Below, one piece after another: positions 23,290 to 31,676 of a stretch of DNA of 64,000 bases. The notes under the pieces are model-generated. The model ran no database searches. It was not told the origin of the DNA and was given only the letters and a program-made list of their open reading frames with translations. The translations under genes and the position numbers were made by a program. This DNA comes from Paenibacillus glycanilyticus (GTDB lineage: Bacteria; Bacillota; Bacilli; Paenibacillales; Paenibacillaceae). Position 1 is the stretch's first letter, and each line of letters starts with the position of its first letter. Location of the stretch: contig NZ_JAMBNP010000015.1 in assembly GCF_023715145.1 (NCBI RefSeq), positions 1 through 64,000 of the forward strand, in the 5' to 3' direction.

Positions 23290-24130
23290 GAGCGCGCCTG
23301 CTTTTATCCCAATAAGCCGTAACAATAAAGCCGTCTTTGTTATTGCCAGATAAGATGTACCGGTCGCATAAGACAAGGGGAATCGTTGTAGAAGCTCCTG
23401 CCTCCGCTGCCACATAGTATACTTCAACAAATGATCGATCATCCTCGAATAAGAGATGGTCGTTATCATGCGTGTAGCTTTTGAGCGCGTCGATATACTC
23501 CTCCAGGCACCAATCGTTCCGCTCCATAATATCGGCGTGCGGATAGCCGACATAACGGAAATGCCACGGCTCGCAAGAGATTTGAGTGATCGCTTCCTTG
23601 CCTTCCTTATAGCGCTGAATGAACCCAAAGCTTGCGGCAAGCTGCTTGAACGCTTTGTAGGTCTCGGTATCCGGGAATGCGGGCGCGATATAATCCACGT
23701 CCTTGCTCAGCTTGCCGACGTCGATGGCCAGTCCGCTCTGATGCTCGCTCCGATCGGGCAATGCCACATAACACGCGGTATATTCGGCGCCTCTCTCGGC
23801 TAATGTAGAAGCGTAAATATGCTCCTGCTCCTGCTTGGTTCGATAGCCGCTCACAGCGACGATATCATTGATCCCTTGACTTGCCTCAAGCAGCTCGGCC
23901 AACTGCCGCAAACAGGTACGCTCCAAGAGCATGCCGTCCCTCAAGGTATGGATAGCCGGAATCGAGCTGAGCGGCATTAAGCTGCCGGGCGAAAGGGCCT
24001 GTCGAATAGGATTTTCGGGATTAATCAAGACCAGCTGCCCCTGATAGATCTCCGAATTAGCGAGTTTAATCGTTTTAAAGGTTATATGACGGCCCGATTG
24101 ATTTCGTTTGGCCAGATTTGTTTGTCCCAT
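23282..24130 (-). CDS. VanXY/VanY-type D,D-dipeptidase/carboxypeptidase (M15B)
   Basis: A 282-residue zinc peptidase. Motifs of the VanX/VanY family: SGYRTKQEQ (94-102), SEHQSGLAIDVG with zinc ligands His130 and Asp137, and EPWHFRYVG with catalytic Glu187 and zinc ligand His190. VanXY enzymes remove D-Ala-D-Ala dipeptide and terminal D-Ala from precursors so that new termini take over. No signal peptide or anchor is evident, which fits cytoplasmic VanXY better than membrane-bound VanY. A C-terminal extension of about 65 residues (FVEVYYVAAEAG...NKDGFIVTAYW) follows the catalytic domain. It overlaps the racemase gene by 49 bases. Confidence 0.83.
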   Translation of the reverse strand: MGQTNLAKRNQSGRHITFKTIKLANSEIYQGQLVLINPENPIRQALSPGSLMPLSSIPAIHTLRDGMLLERTCLRQLAELLEASQGINDIVAVSGYRTKQEQEHIYASTLAERGAEYTACYVALPDRSEHQSGLAIDVGKLSKDVDYIAPAFPDTETYKAFKQLAASFGFIQRYKEGKEAITQISCEPWHFRYVGYPHADIMERNDWCLEEYIDALKSYTHDNDHLLFEDDRSFVEVYYVAAEAGASTTIPLVLCDRYILSGNNKDGFIVTAYWDKSRRAHV

Positions 24131-25254
24131 GTTCTGTATTCCTCCTCCATATCGATATAGGTTCTTGCTATTCTAACGCCAAGCGAAGTGGATACTTCCT
24201 GCGACACGCTTCCGATATGGGCGGCAAGCTCCGCAAACGTAATACGCTGCGAACCTTGAGCACCTATCAAGGTGACTAGGGTGCCTTCCGCCAACGGCCC
24301 CGGAAGCTTGATCATCAGCTGGTCCATGCAGATTTTGCCCACAATGGGGGCTCGCTGCCCTTCGACCAGCACCTCCGTACCTTGCATCCGCTGCGACCAG
24401 CCATCGGCATAACCGATAGGCACCGTTCCGATCCATTCATCCTCCTCGGCCCGGTAGGAATTGTCGTAGCCGAGATATTCCCCTTTAGCGAGCTTCTTCA
24501 CCTGGATCAGACGGCTATGGAGACTTAATGCCGGCTCCAGCTTTATGGAATGTACGAGCTTTTCCGGATAAAAGCCGTACATCGCGGCTCCGATGCGAAC
24601 CATATCCATCGCCAAATGAGGAAACCTCAAGGCTGCAGCGCTTCCTGCACAATGATAATGCCGGATGACAAGGCCGGATGCGCGTCCCCATTCCTTCATC
24701 TGGGCGAAGCGAGCGGCTTGCTGCTCCAGAAAGGCGGTATCGGCTTGCCCGGCCGTCGCGAAATGCGTATAAAAGCCGTCGACCTCAACATCCTCTGCGT
24801 GCAGCCACAAAGCGAGCTCATCCCATTCTTCTTTCTTCCGTATACCGATCCGTCCGAGTCCCGTATCCATCTTGACATGAACCCGAAGCTTTCCCCCGGA
24901 GGCGTAAGGCTTGTAGTCGCGCATCTCGGCAAACCATTTGGCGCTTGTGACGGTTAAGGTCAGGCCGTACTTCAGCGCGAGTGGCACCTGGTCCGGCCGA
25001 ATCGGCGTCAACAGGAGAATGGGCAGCTTCATTCCGGCATCGCGGAGTCTCAGCGCTTCTTCAAGATAAGCGACTGCCAAATAATCCGCTCCGGCCAACA
25101 CGGCAGCCTTGGCCGATTCCAAGTCGCCATGCCCGTAGCCGTTTGCTTTCACGACGGCCATTAACTTGACCGAATACGGCAGCGATCTTCGAATGCTCAG
25201 CATATTCTCGCGAATGCGGTTCAAACTAATTTCAGCCCATGTATCTCTTAACAT
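24082..25254 (-). CDS. PLP-dependent alanine/serine racemase
   Basis: A 390-residue fold-type III racemase. The PLP lysine is Lys36 (AVVKANGYGHG) and the opposite-face base is the Tyr of PIGYADG (about 282). In alanine racemases the C-terminal INYE motif holds a Tyr (Tyr354 in Geobacillus Alr) replaced by Asn in VanT serine racemases; here the equivalent segment reads VSQEVSTSLGVR, with Gln at that place (about 352). This supports a changed substrate, perhaps L-Ser to D-Ser; that is inference. The start at 25254 is chosen for GAGGTG upstream and the 13-base gap to the ligase gene. Confidence 0.85.
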   Translation of the reverse strand: MLRDTWAEISLNRIRENMLSIRRSLPYSVKLMAVVKANGYGHGDLESAKAAVLAGADYLAVAYLEEALRLRDAGMKLPILLLTPIRPDQVPLALKYGLTLTVTSAKWFAEMRDYKPYASGGKLRVHVKMDTGLGRIGIRKKEEWDELALWLHAEDVEVDGFYTHFATAGQADTAFLEQQAARFAQMKEWGRASGLVIRHYHCAGSAAALRFPHLAMDMVRIGAAMYGFYPEKLVHSIKLEPALSLHSRLIQVKKLAKGEYLGYDNSYRAEEDEWIGTVPIGYADGWSQRMQGTEVLVEGQRAPIVGKICMDQLMIKLPGPLAEGTLVTLIGAQGSQRITFAELAAHIGSVSQEVSTSLGVRIARTYIDMEEEYRTWDKQIWPNEINRAVI

Positions 25255-25267
25255 GACGATCACCTCA

Positions 25268-26344
25268 TTATCTTGTATAGCGAATCGTTTGTTTGTTATC
25301 GTGACGCGCGAAGGCGTAAGCAATCAGTTTTTCGATAAGCTCTGAATAGGACGTTCCGTCGGTACGCTCCCACATAACGGGATACATGCTGAAATTCGTA
25401 AATCCGGGCAAAGCATTGATTTCGTTCAGGTACAGCCTGCCATCTTCGCCGAGGAAGAAGTCGACGCGGGCAAGACCCTCGCAGCCATGAGCTTGATAAG
25501 CCCGGATCGCCAGCTCGCGAATTCGCTGGGTCGTGCCGTCCGCCACTTTGGCGGGAATCGACATCGTAAGGCGCTTGTCCATGTATTTGGATTCGTAATC
25601 GAAGAAAGTATGCTCATGAATGAATTCGCCGGGCAACGAAGCTAGAGGTCTTTCGTTACCCAGTACGGCAACTTGAATTTCCCTGCCGTCCACCTCGCGC
25701 TCGATGACGAGCTTCCTGTCGTAGGAGAAAGCTTCACGAATGCCGATCAGGAACTCTCCCCGGTTTGTGCATCTGCTGATGCCGATACTGGAGCCGAGGG
25801 AGGCAGGCTTTACATAACACGGATACCCGATGTTGTCCTCCACTTCACGCAGAACGGCGGTCTCATCCGTTTTCCAATCCTCATGGCCGCACACCAGATA
25901 GCTCGTTTGAGGAATGCCGGCCTCGGCCGCAAGATGCTTCGACATCGCCTTGTCCAAGGTTAAGGCGGAAGACAGAACGCCGTTTCCGACATAAGGAATG
26001 TTCAGCAGCTCCAGCAAGCCTTGGATCGTGCCGTCTTCTCCGTTAGAGCCATGCAATAGCGGCAGGGCAACCTTCGGGCCGGGCAAAGCCATAACGCCGG
26101 ATAAGATGTGTCCGATCGTCCTGGCTGGGTCGCGGAACGCGGGCTGCGCGATCAAGCGCTCGACCGTCAACCCTTCCTTCGCAAGAGGCCCGGGCGTGCA
26201 CCACAAGCCTTCACGCGTGATATAAACGGGATAAACCTCAAACCGGCTTTCATTAATGGAAAGAAGAACGGTAAGGGCGGTTTTCAAAGACACTTCGTGT
26301 TCGACGGATTTGCCTCCGTATAGGACGTACAGCTTTGTTCTCAT
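25268..26344 (-). CDS. D-alanine--D-X ligase (Ddl/VanG-C-like ATP-grasp)
   Basis: A 358-residue ATP-grasp ligase that joins D-Ala to a second D-residue. Motifs: VLYGGKSVEHEVSL at the N-terminus, LHGSNGEDGTIQG near 118, PASLGSSIGIS near 178, FFDYESKYMD in the omega loop near 248, and NEINALPGFTNFSMYP near 308. The omega-loop Tyr is kept, as in D-Ala-D-Ala and D-Ala-D-Ser ligases but unlike the D-Ala-D-Lac enzymes VanA/VanB. Overall it resembles housekeeping Bacillus Ddl, so specificity (Ala or Ser) is open; the operon argues for Ser. Start 26344 has CTGGAGG upstream. Confidence 0.85.
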   Translation of the reverse strand: MRTKLYVLYGGKSVEHEVSLKTALTVLLSINESRFEVYPVYITREGLWCTPGPLAKEGLTVERLIAQPAFRDPARTIGHILSGVMALPGPKVALPLLHGSNGEDGTIQGLLELLNIPYVGNGVLSSALTLDKAMSKHLAAEAGIPQTSYLVCGHEDWKTDETAVLREVEDNIGYPCYVKPASLGSSIGISRCTNRGEFLIGIREAFSYDRKLVIEREVDGREIQVAVLGNERPLASLPGEFIHEHTFFDYESKYMDKRLTMSIPAKVADGTTQRIRELAIRAYQAHGCEGLARVDFFLGEDGRLYLNEINALPGFTNFSMYPVMWERTDGTSYSELIEKLIAYAFARHDNKQTIRYTR

Positions 26345-26532
26345 ATGGGAATACCTCCAGGTAGAATTCTTGTCCGTTGCTCTATATCCAAGATAACTCC
26401 TCAAGCTGGTGAGGTTCGTAAGACATCCTGAAGGAAACCTTAAGATTTTCTTATTTGTGATAAACAGCAGGTGGTTATGTTGAAGTTTTCTGATACACTA
26501 GGGCACAAATACGGTTTAGATGGAGAGATTTC
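26345..26532. promoter_or_regulatory. divergent control region of the Van-like cluster
   Basis: This 188-base spacer must hold promoters for the ligase operon (-) and the VanRS-like pair (+). It contains a run with TTAAG-N6-TTA (about 26440-26452), a spacing seen in OmpR-family sites, and GATACACT as a possible plus-strand -10 near 26495. No promoter could be assigned with confidence. Confidence 0.4.
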
Positions 26533-27234
26533 ATGAATGATATTCAAATTCTGATCGCGGATGACGACCCGGAAATCGCTCAGCTGATCAAAATCTACCT
26601 GACAAACGAAGGATACCAAGTGCTGACCGCAAGCAACGGCCGGGAGGCAATGGATTTGATCGCCAAGGAATCCATTCAATTGATTGTCCTCGACGTCATG
26701 ATGCCGGAGATGGACGGGCTGGAGGTGGTTCGCGCCGTACGCGCGGAGTACGGAATTCCGATCCTGATGCTGAGCGCCAAGGCCGAGGACATGGACAAGA
26801 TCATGGGGCTTACGACAGGTGCGGACGATTATATGGTCAAGCCGTTTAACGCTCTTGAATTGATCGCGAGGGTGAAGTCGCTGCTCCGCAGGTCCATTTA
26901 TTTGAATGCCCAGATTCAAGCGGCACAGGAGCAAGACCTCATCTCGATCCATGGTCTGAAAATAAGCAAGAAATCGCATACCGTTACGGTGGAGGAACGC
27001 AATATCAATTTGACGTCGACGGAGTTCGATATCTTGTATTTGCTGGCAAGCCACTCCGGGCAGGTGTTCAGTGCGGAGGCGATCTTCGAAGCGGTATGGA
27101 AGGACAGGTTCCTGGAGTCGAACAATACCGTCATGGTTCATATAAGCAAGCTTCGCGACAAATTGGAGAGCGAGCTGGGCGGCGTTAAGCTGATTCAGAC
27201 CGTATGGGGAGTAGGGTATAAAATTGATCCGTAA
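26533..27234 (+). CDS. VanR-like OmpR-family response regulator
   Basis: A 233-residue regulator: receiver domain (1-120) with acidic pocket DDD near 11-13, phosphoacceptor Asp in VLDVMMPEMDG (about 57) and conserved Lys in DDYMVKPFN (about 105), then a winged-helix domain (about 140-232) ending VWGVGYKIDP. Its stop overlaps the kinase start by 11 bases. Divergent position next to the ligase operon matches vanR in van clusters; activation of that operon is inference. Confidence 0.9.
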   Translation: MNDIQILIADDDPEIAQLIKIYLTNEGYQVLTASNGREAMDLIAKESIQLIVLDVMMPEMDGLEVVRAVRAEYGIPILMLSAKAEDMDKIMGLTTGADDYMVKPFNALELIARVKSLLRRSIYLNAQIQAAQEQDLISIHGLKISKKSHTVTVEERNINLTSTEFDILYLLASHSGQVFSAEAIFEAVWKDRFLESNNTVMVHISKLRDKLESELGGVKLIQTVWGVGYKIDP

Positions 27235-28342
27235 ACCGTGGAAAAGCCTTCGTTTCAAAATGCTGTATTTGTTTGGCCTAAGCGCGGGGGCGTCCGTACT
27301 GACGGTCGGCGTGCTCTATTTGATTGCCGTTGTCGCGTACAGTACCGATTATTTTCACCTCCCCTATCCAGTAAGGGACTTGCTTGATAAATTCGGCCTT
27401 CTGACTATATTTATTTCCGCCTGCATTTTTCTTTTTTTCATCTTTTTTTTCGTTCTCAGCCGCTCGACTATTCGCTATTTATTGCGAATCTCGCAAGGAA
27501 TCGAACAGATTGCGGGCGGGGATTTTGATTCCCCGCTACCAGTCCGGGGGGATGACGAGCTTGGAGCCTTGGCGGAGAATATTAATAAAATGACAGTCCA
27601 GCTCAAGTTGTCCATCGAGGAGGAACGGCGAGCCGAGCGGACGAAAGCCGAGCTTGTCACGAACGTTTCCCATGATTTGCGCACGCCTTTAACGTCTATC
27701 GTCGGGTATTTGGGACTGATCGAAGAGGACCGTTACCGCGATGAGGTGGAGCTGAGACATTACGTTCAAATTGCCCATGAGAAATCGATACGTCTGAAGA
27801 CGATGATTGACGATTTATTCGAATATACAAGGACGAGCGGCGGCATGGTTCTTCGGCTGTCCTCGATCAATCTCGTCGAGATGCTAGGTCAATTGGCAGG
27901 ACAATTCCGATTGCAATTCGAACAGGCGGGGATGGAATGCCGCATGGATCTTCCGGATCAGCCAATCCTCATCAACGCGGATGGGGACAAGCTTGTCCGG
28001 GTGTTCGAGAATCTGATCGTTAACGCGATTCAGTACGGAAAGGAAGGCAGGCCGATCGAAATCGCCGTTTGGAGCGACAACGGGCGAGCTGCCGTCGAGA
28101 TCGCCAATTACGGCGAGCCTTTGCCGGCATCGGTGATACCGTTGTTGTTTGAACGGTTTTATCGCGGCGAGAAGTCCCGTTCGCAGAATACGGGAGGCTC
28201 GGGACTTGGCCTTGCGATCGCCAAGAACATCGTGGAGCTGCATCATGGCTCGATTGCCGCGGCGAGCGCGGAAGGGAAAACCTCCTTTCAGGTGAGACTT
28301 CCGCTCGGCGGCAAAGATCCACTTGACATCAAGCAAAATTAA
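27224..28342 (+). CDS. VanS-like sensor histidine kinase
   Basis: A 372-residue membrane kinase. Helix 1 (about 10-35) and helix 2 (about 60-82) flank a short extracellular loop of about 25 residues (YSTDYFHLPYPVRDLLDKFG), as in the short-loop VanS sensors. HAMP (about 83-135), HisKA with His in NVSHDLRTPLTS (about 149), N box FENLIVNAIQYG (about 267) and G boxes GGSGLGLAIAKN follow. Translationally coupled to the regulator. The ligand is unknown; glycopeptides or cell-wall damage are candidates by analogy. Confidence 0.9.
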   Translation: MIRKPWKSLRFKMLYLFGLSAGASVLTVGVLYLIAVVAYSTDYFHLPYPVRDLLDKFGLLTIFISACIFLFFIFFFVLSRSTIRYLLRISQGIEQIAGGDFDSPLPVRGDDELGALAENINKMTVQLKLSIEEERRAERTKAELVTNVSHDLRTPLTSIVGYLGLIEEDRYRDEVELRHYVQIAHEKSIRLKTMIDDLFEYTRTSGGMVLRLSSINLVEMLGQLAGQFRLQFEQAGMECRMDLPDQPILINADGDKLVRVFENLIVNAIQYGKEGRPIEIAVWSDNGRAAVEIANYGEPLPASVIPLLFERFYRGEKSRSQNTGGSGLGLAIAKNIVELHHGSIAAASAEGKTSFQVRLPLGGKDPLDIKQN

Positions 28343-28445
28343 GGTAAACAATGGGGGGAGGGCTAGACTGGCTGAAAGAGCTTTCAGGCCCGGATGTATC
28401 GTTAGTTTATGAACAGGTTATAAAAACTACGGACGTAAGGTGGGA

Positions 28446-29423
28446 ATGAAAGTGACTCTTCGGATTGGTATAGCGGGAACGGGTTGGTTTGGACGGATGC
28501 ATGCCGAGAAGCTTGCGGCAATCGAGAATGTCAGCGTCAGCGCCTTCTGCGGGACAAGCCTTGAGAAGGCGGAGACAGCGGCAAGACCGTACAGCGATGC
28601 ACGCGGTTATGAATCTATTGAGGCGATGCTGGATGCCCGCAAGCTGGATGCCGTGTATATTTGTACGCCTCCGTTTGCGCATGGCGAGATTGAATTGGCG
28701 CTTGTGGAGCGGGGAATACCATTCCTGGTTGAGAAACCAATAGGGGTGGATGAAGAGACGCCGTCCCGGATCCGGCAGGCGATTGCCGATAAAGGGCTAA
28801 TCACATCGGTTGGCTACCATTTCCGTTACATGGACAGCACGAGCCGCGCGAAAGAACTGCTTGCCGGCAGCAAACCGCTGATGGCCCTCGGGCAATGGAT
28901 GGGCTCGATGCCAGGCGTATATTGGTGGCGCAAGATGGAGACCTCCGGTGGACAGTTTGTTGAACAAACCACTCATATCGTGGACCTGATGCGTTATCTG
29001 CTCGGGGACGTAAACGAGGTCTATGCGGCGTATGGCAACATGCATATGGCGAGCGTAGAAGAGGGAGTTACGGTGCCGGATGTAGGTACGGTAACCTTGA
29101 AGCTGGCTAGCGGAGCGGTTGCTACGATCAGCAATACATGCGCAATTCCGGCCGGCGGCCATGCCGGCTTGCAGATCTATACCAGCACCGGCTTGCTGCA
29201 AGTTACGGGCGAGGCTCTGGTTAATATCGAAGCGGATAAGAGAACCGAGTACAAATCCTCCGCCAATCCATACGTACGGGAAAATGAAGCCTTTCTGCAT
29301 GCGGTTAGAACAGGAGACAGCAGCAGAATTCTTTCCACCTACGAGGATGCATGGGAGACTCATCGCGTCACCATGGCTGCGAATGAATCCGCAAGAACAG
29401 GCCTGCCTGTGAAGCTAAGATAA
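28446..29423 (+). CDS. Gfo/Idh/MocA-family NAD(P)-dependent oxidoreductase
   Basis: A 325-residue sugar/inositol-type dehydrogenase. The N-terminal Rossmann nucleotide site is GIAGTGWFG (about 7-15); the catalytic-region EKPIGVD (about 98-104) holds the conserved Lys of the family. The C-terminal substrate domain has GGQFVEQTTHIVDLMRYLLG with the conserved His. An ATG at 28446 follows AAGGTGGG closely; an in-frame GTG at 28440 is an alternative. It has its own terminator and is not obviously linked to the Van-like cluster. Substrate unknown. Confidence 0.88.
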   Translation: MKVTLRIGIAGTGWFGRMHAEKLAAIENVSVSAFCGTSLEKAETAARPYSDARGYESIEAMLDARKLDAVYICTPPFAHGEIELALVERGIPFLVEKPIGVDEETPSRIRQAIADKGLITSVGYHFRYMDSTSRAKELLAGSKPLMALGQWMGSMPGVYWWRKMETSGGQFVEQTTHIVDLMRYLLGDVNEVYAAYGNMHMASVEEGVTVPDVGTVTLKLASGAVATISNTCAIPAGGHAGLQIYTSTGLLQVTGEALVNIEADKRTEYKSSANPYVRENEAFLHAVRTGDSSRILSTYEDAWETHRVTMAANESARTGLPVKLR

Positions 29424-29453
29424 CTATCCGTAATCATCCATTACAGTTAACAT

Positions 29454-29492
29454 AAGGTGCCTATTGTTATTTGACGATAGGTACCTTTTTTT
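29454..29492 (+). terminator. terminator, copy 1 of a repeated terminator element
   Basis: AAGGTGCCTAT / ATAGGTACCTT followed by seven T. The loop (GTTATTTGACG) and the bases after the T-run match the terminator at 54854, so the two are copies of one element. Confidence 0.85.
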
Positions 29493-29576
29493 GCGTTACC
29501 TATTTATGCGGTTAACTCTTCATCTGCCGAAACATAGTCGATTCTTTCCTTAATATACTGAACTGGGGTGATAATA

Positions 29577-29816
29577 ATGGACGAAAATAATAATATCGGA
29601 ATTCTAGCTCCTATGAGCGAAGACGATTTGGAATGGCTGAAAGAGCAGTGGTTACAGTGGGGTGACGAAACCATGATAACCAAAGGTAATCGAATTATTG
29701 CCGTATATCCCGGTGCAATTGATGAGGCTAGGACGCTGCTGAAGCCCACAATCCCAGCGGTGGGCTTTTACGATATCCCGATTCATGACGAAATTGAACT
29801 CGAAAAAATACTATGA
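29577..29816 (+). CDS. small hypothetical protein
   Basis: A 79-residue acidic protein (MDENNNIGILAPMSEDDLEW start, GFYDIPIHDEIELEKIL end) with no signal or membrane helix. I do not recognise the family. The ATG at 29577 is preferred to the in-frame GTG at 29568 because the GGGGTG overlapping that GTG serves as its ribosome site. TATACT about 20 bases upstream could be a -10. Confidence 0.65.
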   Translation: MDENNNIGILAPMSEDDLEWLKEQWLQWGDETMITKGNRIIAVYPGAIDEARTLLKPTIPAVGFYDIPIHDEIELEKIL

Positions 29817-29878
29817 CTTTAAATATTTATAAGAAGGTTTCTATTAAAACTAACTTGTTAGTAAGAGGAGGTTAAAAT

Positions 29879-30142
29879 ACGTCCAGCATTATCTTTCGAA
29901 CCTTTTTCTCTCTATTCCTCGGTGTGTGGGGTTTTGTATTAACCAATAGGCAACATTTTCGCAATGTAACAAATTTTACTCACGGGGATGGCCCGTATAC
30001 TTATCTTGAGATTTTTATGGACAGTTACGAAAATGAAGTCTCCATGGCTATGCGGATATTCTTTGGAGTCATAATAGGATTATTAGTAGGCCAGGTAACA
30101 TATGGGGTTTACTGCTGCTTTGCCTTGATTATATTTCCATAA
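29879..30142 (+). CDS. small membrane protein with an apparent ACG start
   Basis: The frame is open from 29879 after a TAA. A perfect AGGAGG (29866-29871) sits 7 bases before ACG at 29879, while the first standard start (GTG, 29924) has no ribosome site and would cut into the first hydrophobic segment. From ACG the product is 87 residues with helices at about 2-20 (SSIIFRTFFSLFLGVWGFVL) and 62-85. This looks like an ATG-to-ACG change with the site kept. It may be poorly expressed or dead. Function unknown. Confidence 0.5.
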   Translation, partial: TSSIIFRTFFSLFLGVWGFVLTNRQHFRNVTNFTHGDGPYTYLEIFMDSYENEVSMAMRIFFGVIIGLLVGQVTYGVYCCFALIIFP

Positions 30143-30480
30143 GTTTCTGCATGGTTTTGCTAACCTATACGAGCTTCTAGCCGGATGGGTTTATTTATAC
30201 CATAAGCTTAGTTTTAATAATCTTTCTTGTTAGAATGCTACAAGAGTGGCATCGACGAAGGACTTTTGCGAGACCCTAGCAGAACTTAAAAAGTACTTTT
30301 ACTTCTTGAACGAATGGGAAACAATAGTTGATCAAGGGAGCAGATCGCCGCGGCTTTTGCTCCCTGTTTTATTAAACGGGCAGGTTAGTTACATGAACCT
30401 CCCTATCATTAACCCATCTTCTTAAAAATAGTTTCTAGTCTAGCCAATAGTTAACTATTAGTCCATGCTGAAGAAAAACA
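30143..30480 (+). other. intergenic stretch with terminator and repeat
   Basis: No complete gene. A short frame after 30182 reads GFIYTISLVLIIFLVRMLQE, a membrane-helix remnant in another frame from the preceding gene. A hairpin GGGAGCA/TGCTCCC (30337-30364) lies within a dispersed repeat copy (30310-30397). The rest, up to the collagen-like gene, is AT-rich without recognisable coding. Confidence 0.5.
30310..30397 (+). repeat. dispersed arm-hairpin-arm repeat, copy A
   Basis: Left arm GGGAAACAATAGTTGATC, a hairpin GGGAGCA...TGCTCCC with TGTTTT, and right arm AAACGGGCAGGTTAGTTACA. Same layout as copies B, C, D and F. Confidence 0.7.
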
Positions 30481-30520
30481 ACTCACGTACACTGTACAAT
30501 CTTTATAGGAGGTGTCATGG

Positions 30521-31633
30521 TTGAGTTGTCCCGATACAAAAAAACGGTGCAAAAGGAAATCCATTATTGTATGCCATCCAAAAAGAAATAAAAAGAAACG
30601 TCATCCACGATTTAAGAAGAAAGTTTGTATAAAGTGTCCCCCGCTTAAAGGACAGCAATTATTAAGTGGAATTGCTGGGGCAATTGTAGAGGCTGGACCT
30701 CAAGGAGTTGCGGGAGCACTTGGACCCCAAGGATTAACAGGACTTGTGGGTGCAATCGGCGCACTTGGACCTGAAGGACTTGCAGGAGCACTTGGACCCC
30801 AAGGAGCAGCGGGTCTTGCAGGAGCACTTGGCGCACTTGGACCCCAAGGACTTGCAGGAGCACTTGGACCTCAAGGAGCAGCAGGTCTTGCAGGAGCGAT
30901 TGGTTCACTTGGACCTGAAGGACTTGCAGGAGCACTTGGACCTCAAGGAGCAGCAGGCCTTGCAGGAGCGATCGGCGCGCTTGGACCTGAAGGACTTGCA
31001 GGAGCACTTGGACCTCAAGGAGCAGCAGGCCTTGCAGGAGCGATTGGCGCGCTTGGACCGCAAGGATTAGAGGGTCTTGCAGGAGCACTTGGCGCAACTG
31101 GATTGACAGGTCCACCGGGAGAAGCGGGACCAGCGGGACCAGCGGGACCTGCGGGACCTGCGGGGCCAGCAGGACCAGCGGGTCTAACAGGAGCCACAGG
31201 TGCAACCGGAGCCACAGGTGCAACCGGAGCAGTTGCAACAACACAAAACGGGCTTTTTCTTGTTAGTGTATCACCTATTGCAAATGGTACAGATATTTCA
31301 TATGTAACCTCATTTATTAATGGCCCTAATATTTCACATCCAACAGCCACAACCTTTTTATTAGCAACAGGGCACATTTATTTGGTTTCCTATACTTTCA
31401 GGGCAACTAGTTCAGTAGCTGGAAACATTACTGTTACACCAAGGCTTAATTTAGTATTTAAAAGTGATTTTTCAGGTAAAGCAAATACTGGTACTTTAGA
31501 TGCTAATGCAAGTGTTTCTGGTACGTTCTTAGTTGACGCTACCGCAGGTGCTGTAACAATGGATTTTCTTTATAATGGCTCGGCCCCAGCTAATCCGACT
31601 GATGGTTCTGTTTCGATTATACAGATTCAGTAA
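30521..31633 (+). CDS. collagen-like spore-surface (BclA-type) protein
   Basis: A 370-residue protein: a Cys/Lys/Arg-rich N-terminus (about 1-45), about 60 Gly-X-Y triplets (about 48-235), and a C-terminal ~130-residue beta domain resembling the TNF-like BclA C-terminal domain of exosporium proteins. The triplets form 24-residue repeats (LGPEGLAGALGPQGAAGLAG). Start: a TTG at 30521 lies 8 bases after AGGAGG (30507-30512); the in-frame GTG at 30512 overlaps that site and cannot be used, and an ATG at 30517 is out of frame. No signal peptide, as usual for spore-surface collagens assembled from the mother cell. Confidence 0.85.
   Translation: MSCPDTKKRCKRKSIIVCHPKRNKKKRHPRFKKKVCIKCPPLKGQQLLSGIAGAIVEAGPQGVAGALGPQGLTGLVGAIGALGPEGLAGALGPQGAAGLAGALGALGPQGLAGALGPQGAAGLAGAIGSLGPEGLAGALGPQGAAGLAGAIGALGPEGLAGALGPQGAAGLAGAIGALGPQGLEGLAGALGATGLTGPPGEAGPAGPAGPAGPAGPAGPAGLTGATGATGATGATGAVATTQNGLFLVSVSPIANGTDISYVTSFINGPNISHPTATTFLLATGHIYLVSYTFRATSSVAGNITVTPRLNLVFKSDFSGKANTGTLDANASVSGTFLVDATAGAVTMDFLYNGSAPANPTDGSVSIIQIQ
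30762..31110 (+). repeat. tandem 72-bp repeat within the collagen-like gene
   Basis: About five copies of a 72-bp unit encoding a 24-residue Gly-X-Y block, nearly identical in sequence, so copy number is likely to vary by slippage or recombination. Confidence 0.85.
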
Positions 31634-31676
31634 AATATGAGAGGCTAATATTTACCTTCCCTCTAATTAAAACTAA

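Noticed and set aside
22213..23640. 475-residue version of the VanT-like acyltransferase
   Set aside because: The first ~117 codons are antisense-free shadow overlapping the peptidase gene; homology begins at MSKPNFGG (23289).
26345..28342. VanA/VanB-type D-Ala-D-Lac system
   Set aside because: No vanH dehydrogenase is present and the ligase keeps the omega-loop Tyr; the gene set points to D-Ser or D-Ala.
29577..30142. Toxin-antitoxin pair
   Set aside because: Two small adjacent genes, but neither resembles a known toxin or antitoxin and the second has no standard start.
30645..31244. Leu/Val-rich repeat protein on the minus strand
   Set aside because: It is the reverse complement of the Gly-X-Y repeat; the repetition comes from the collagen-like gene.
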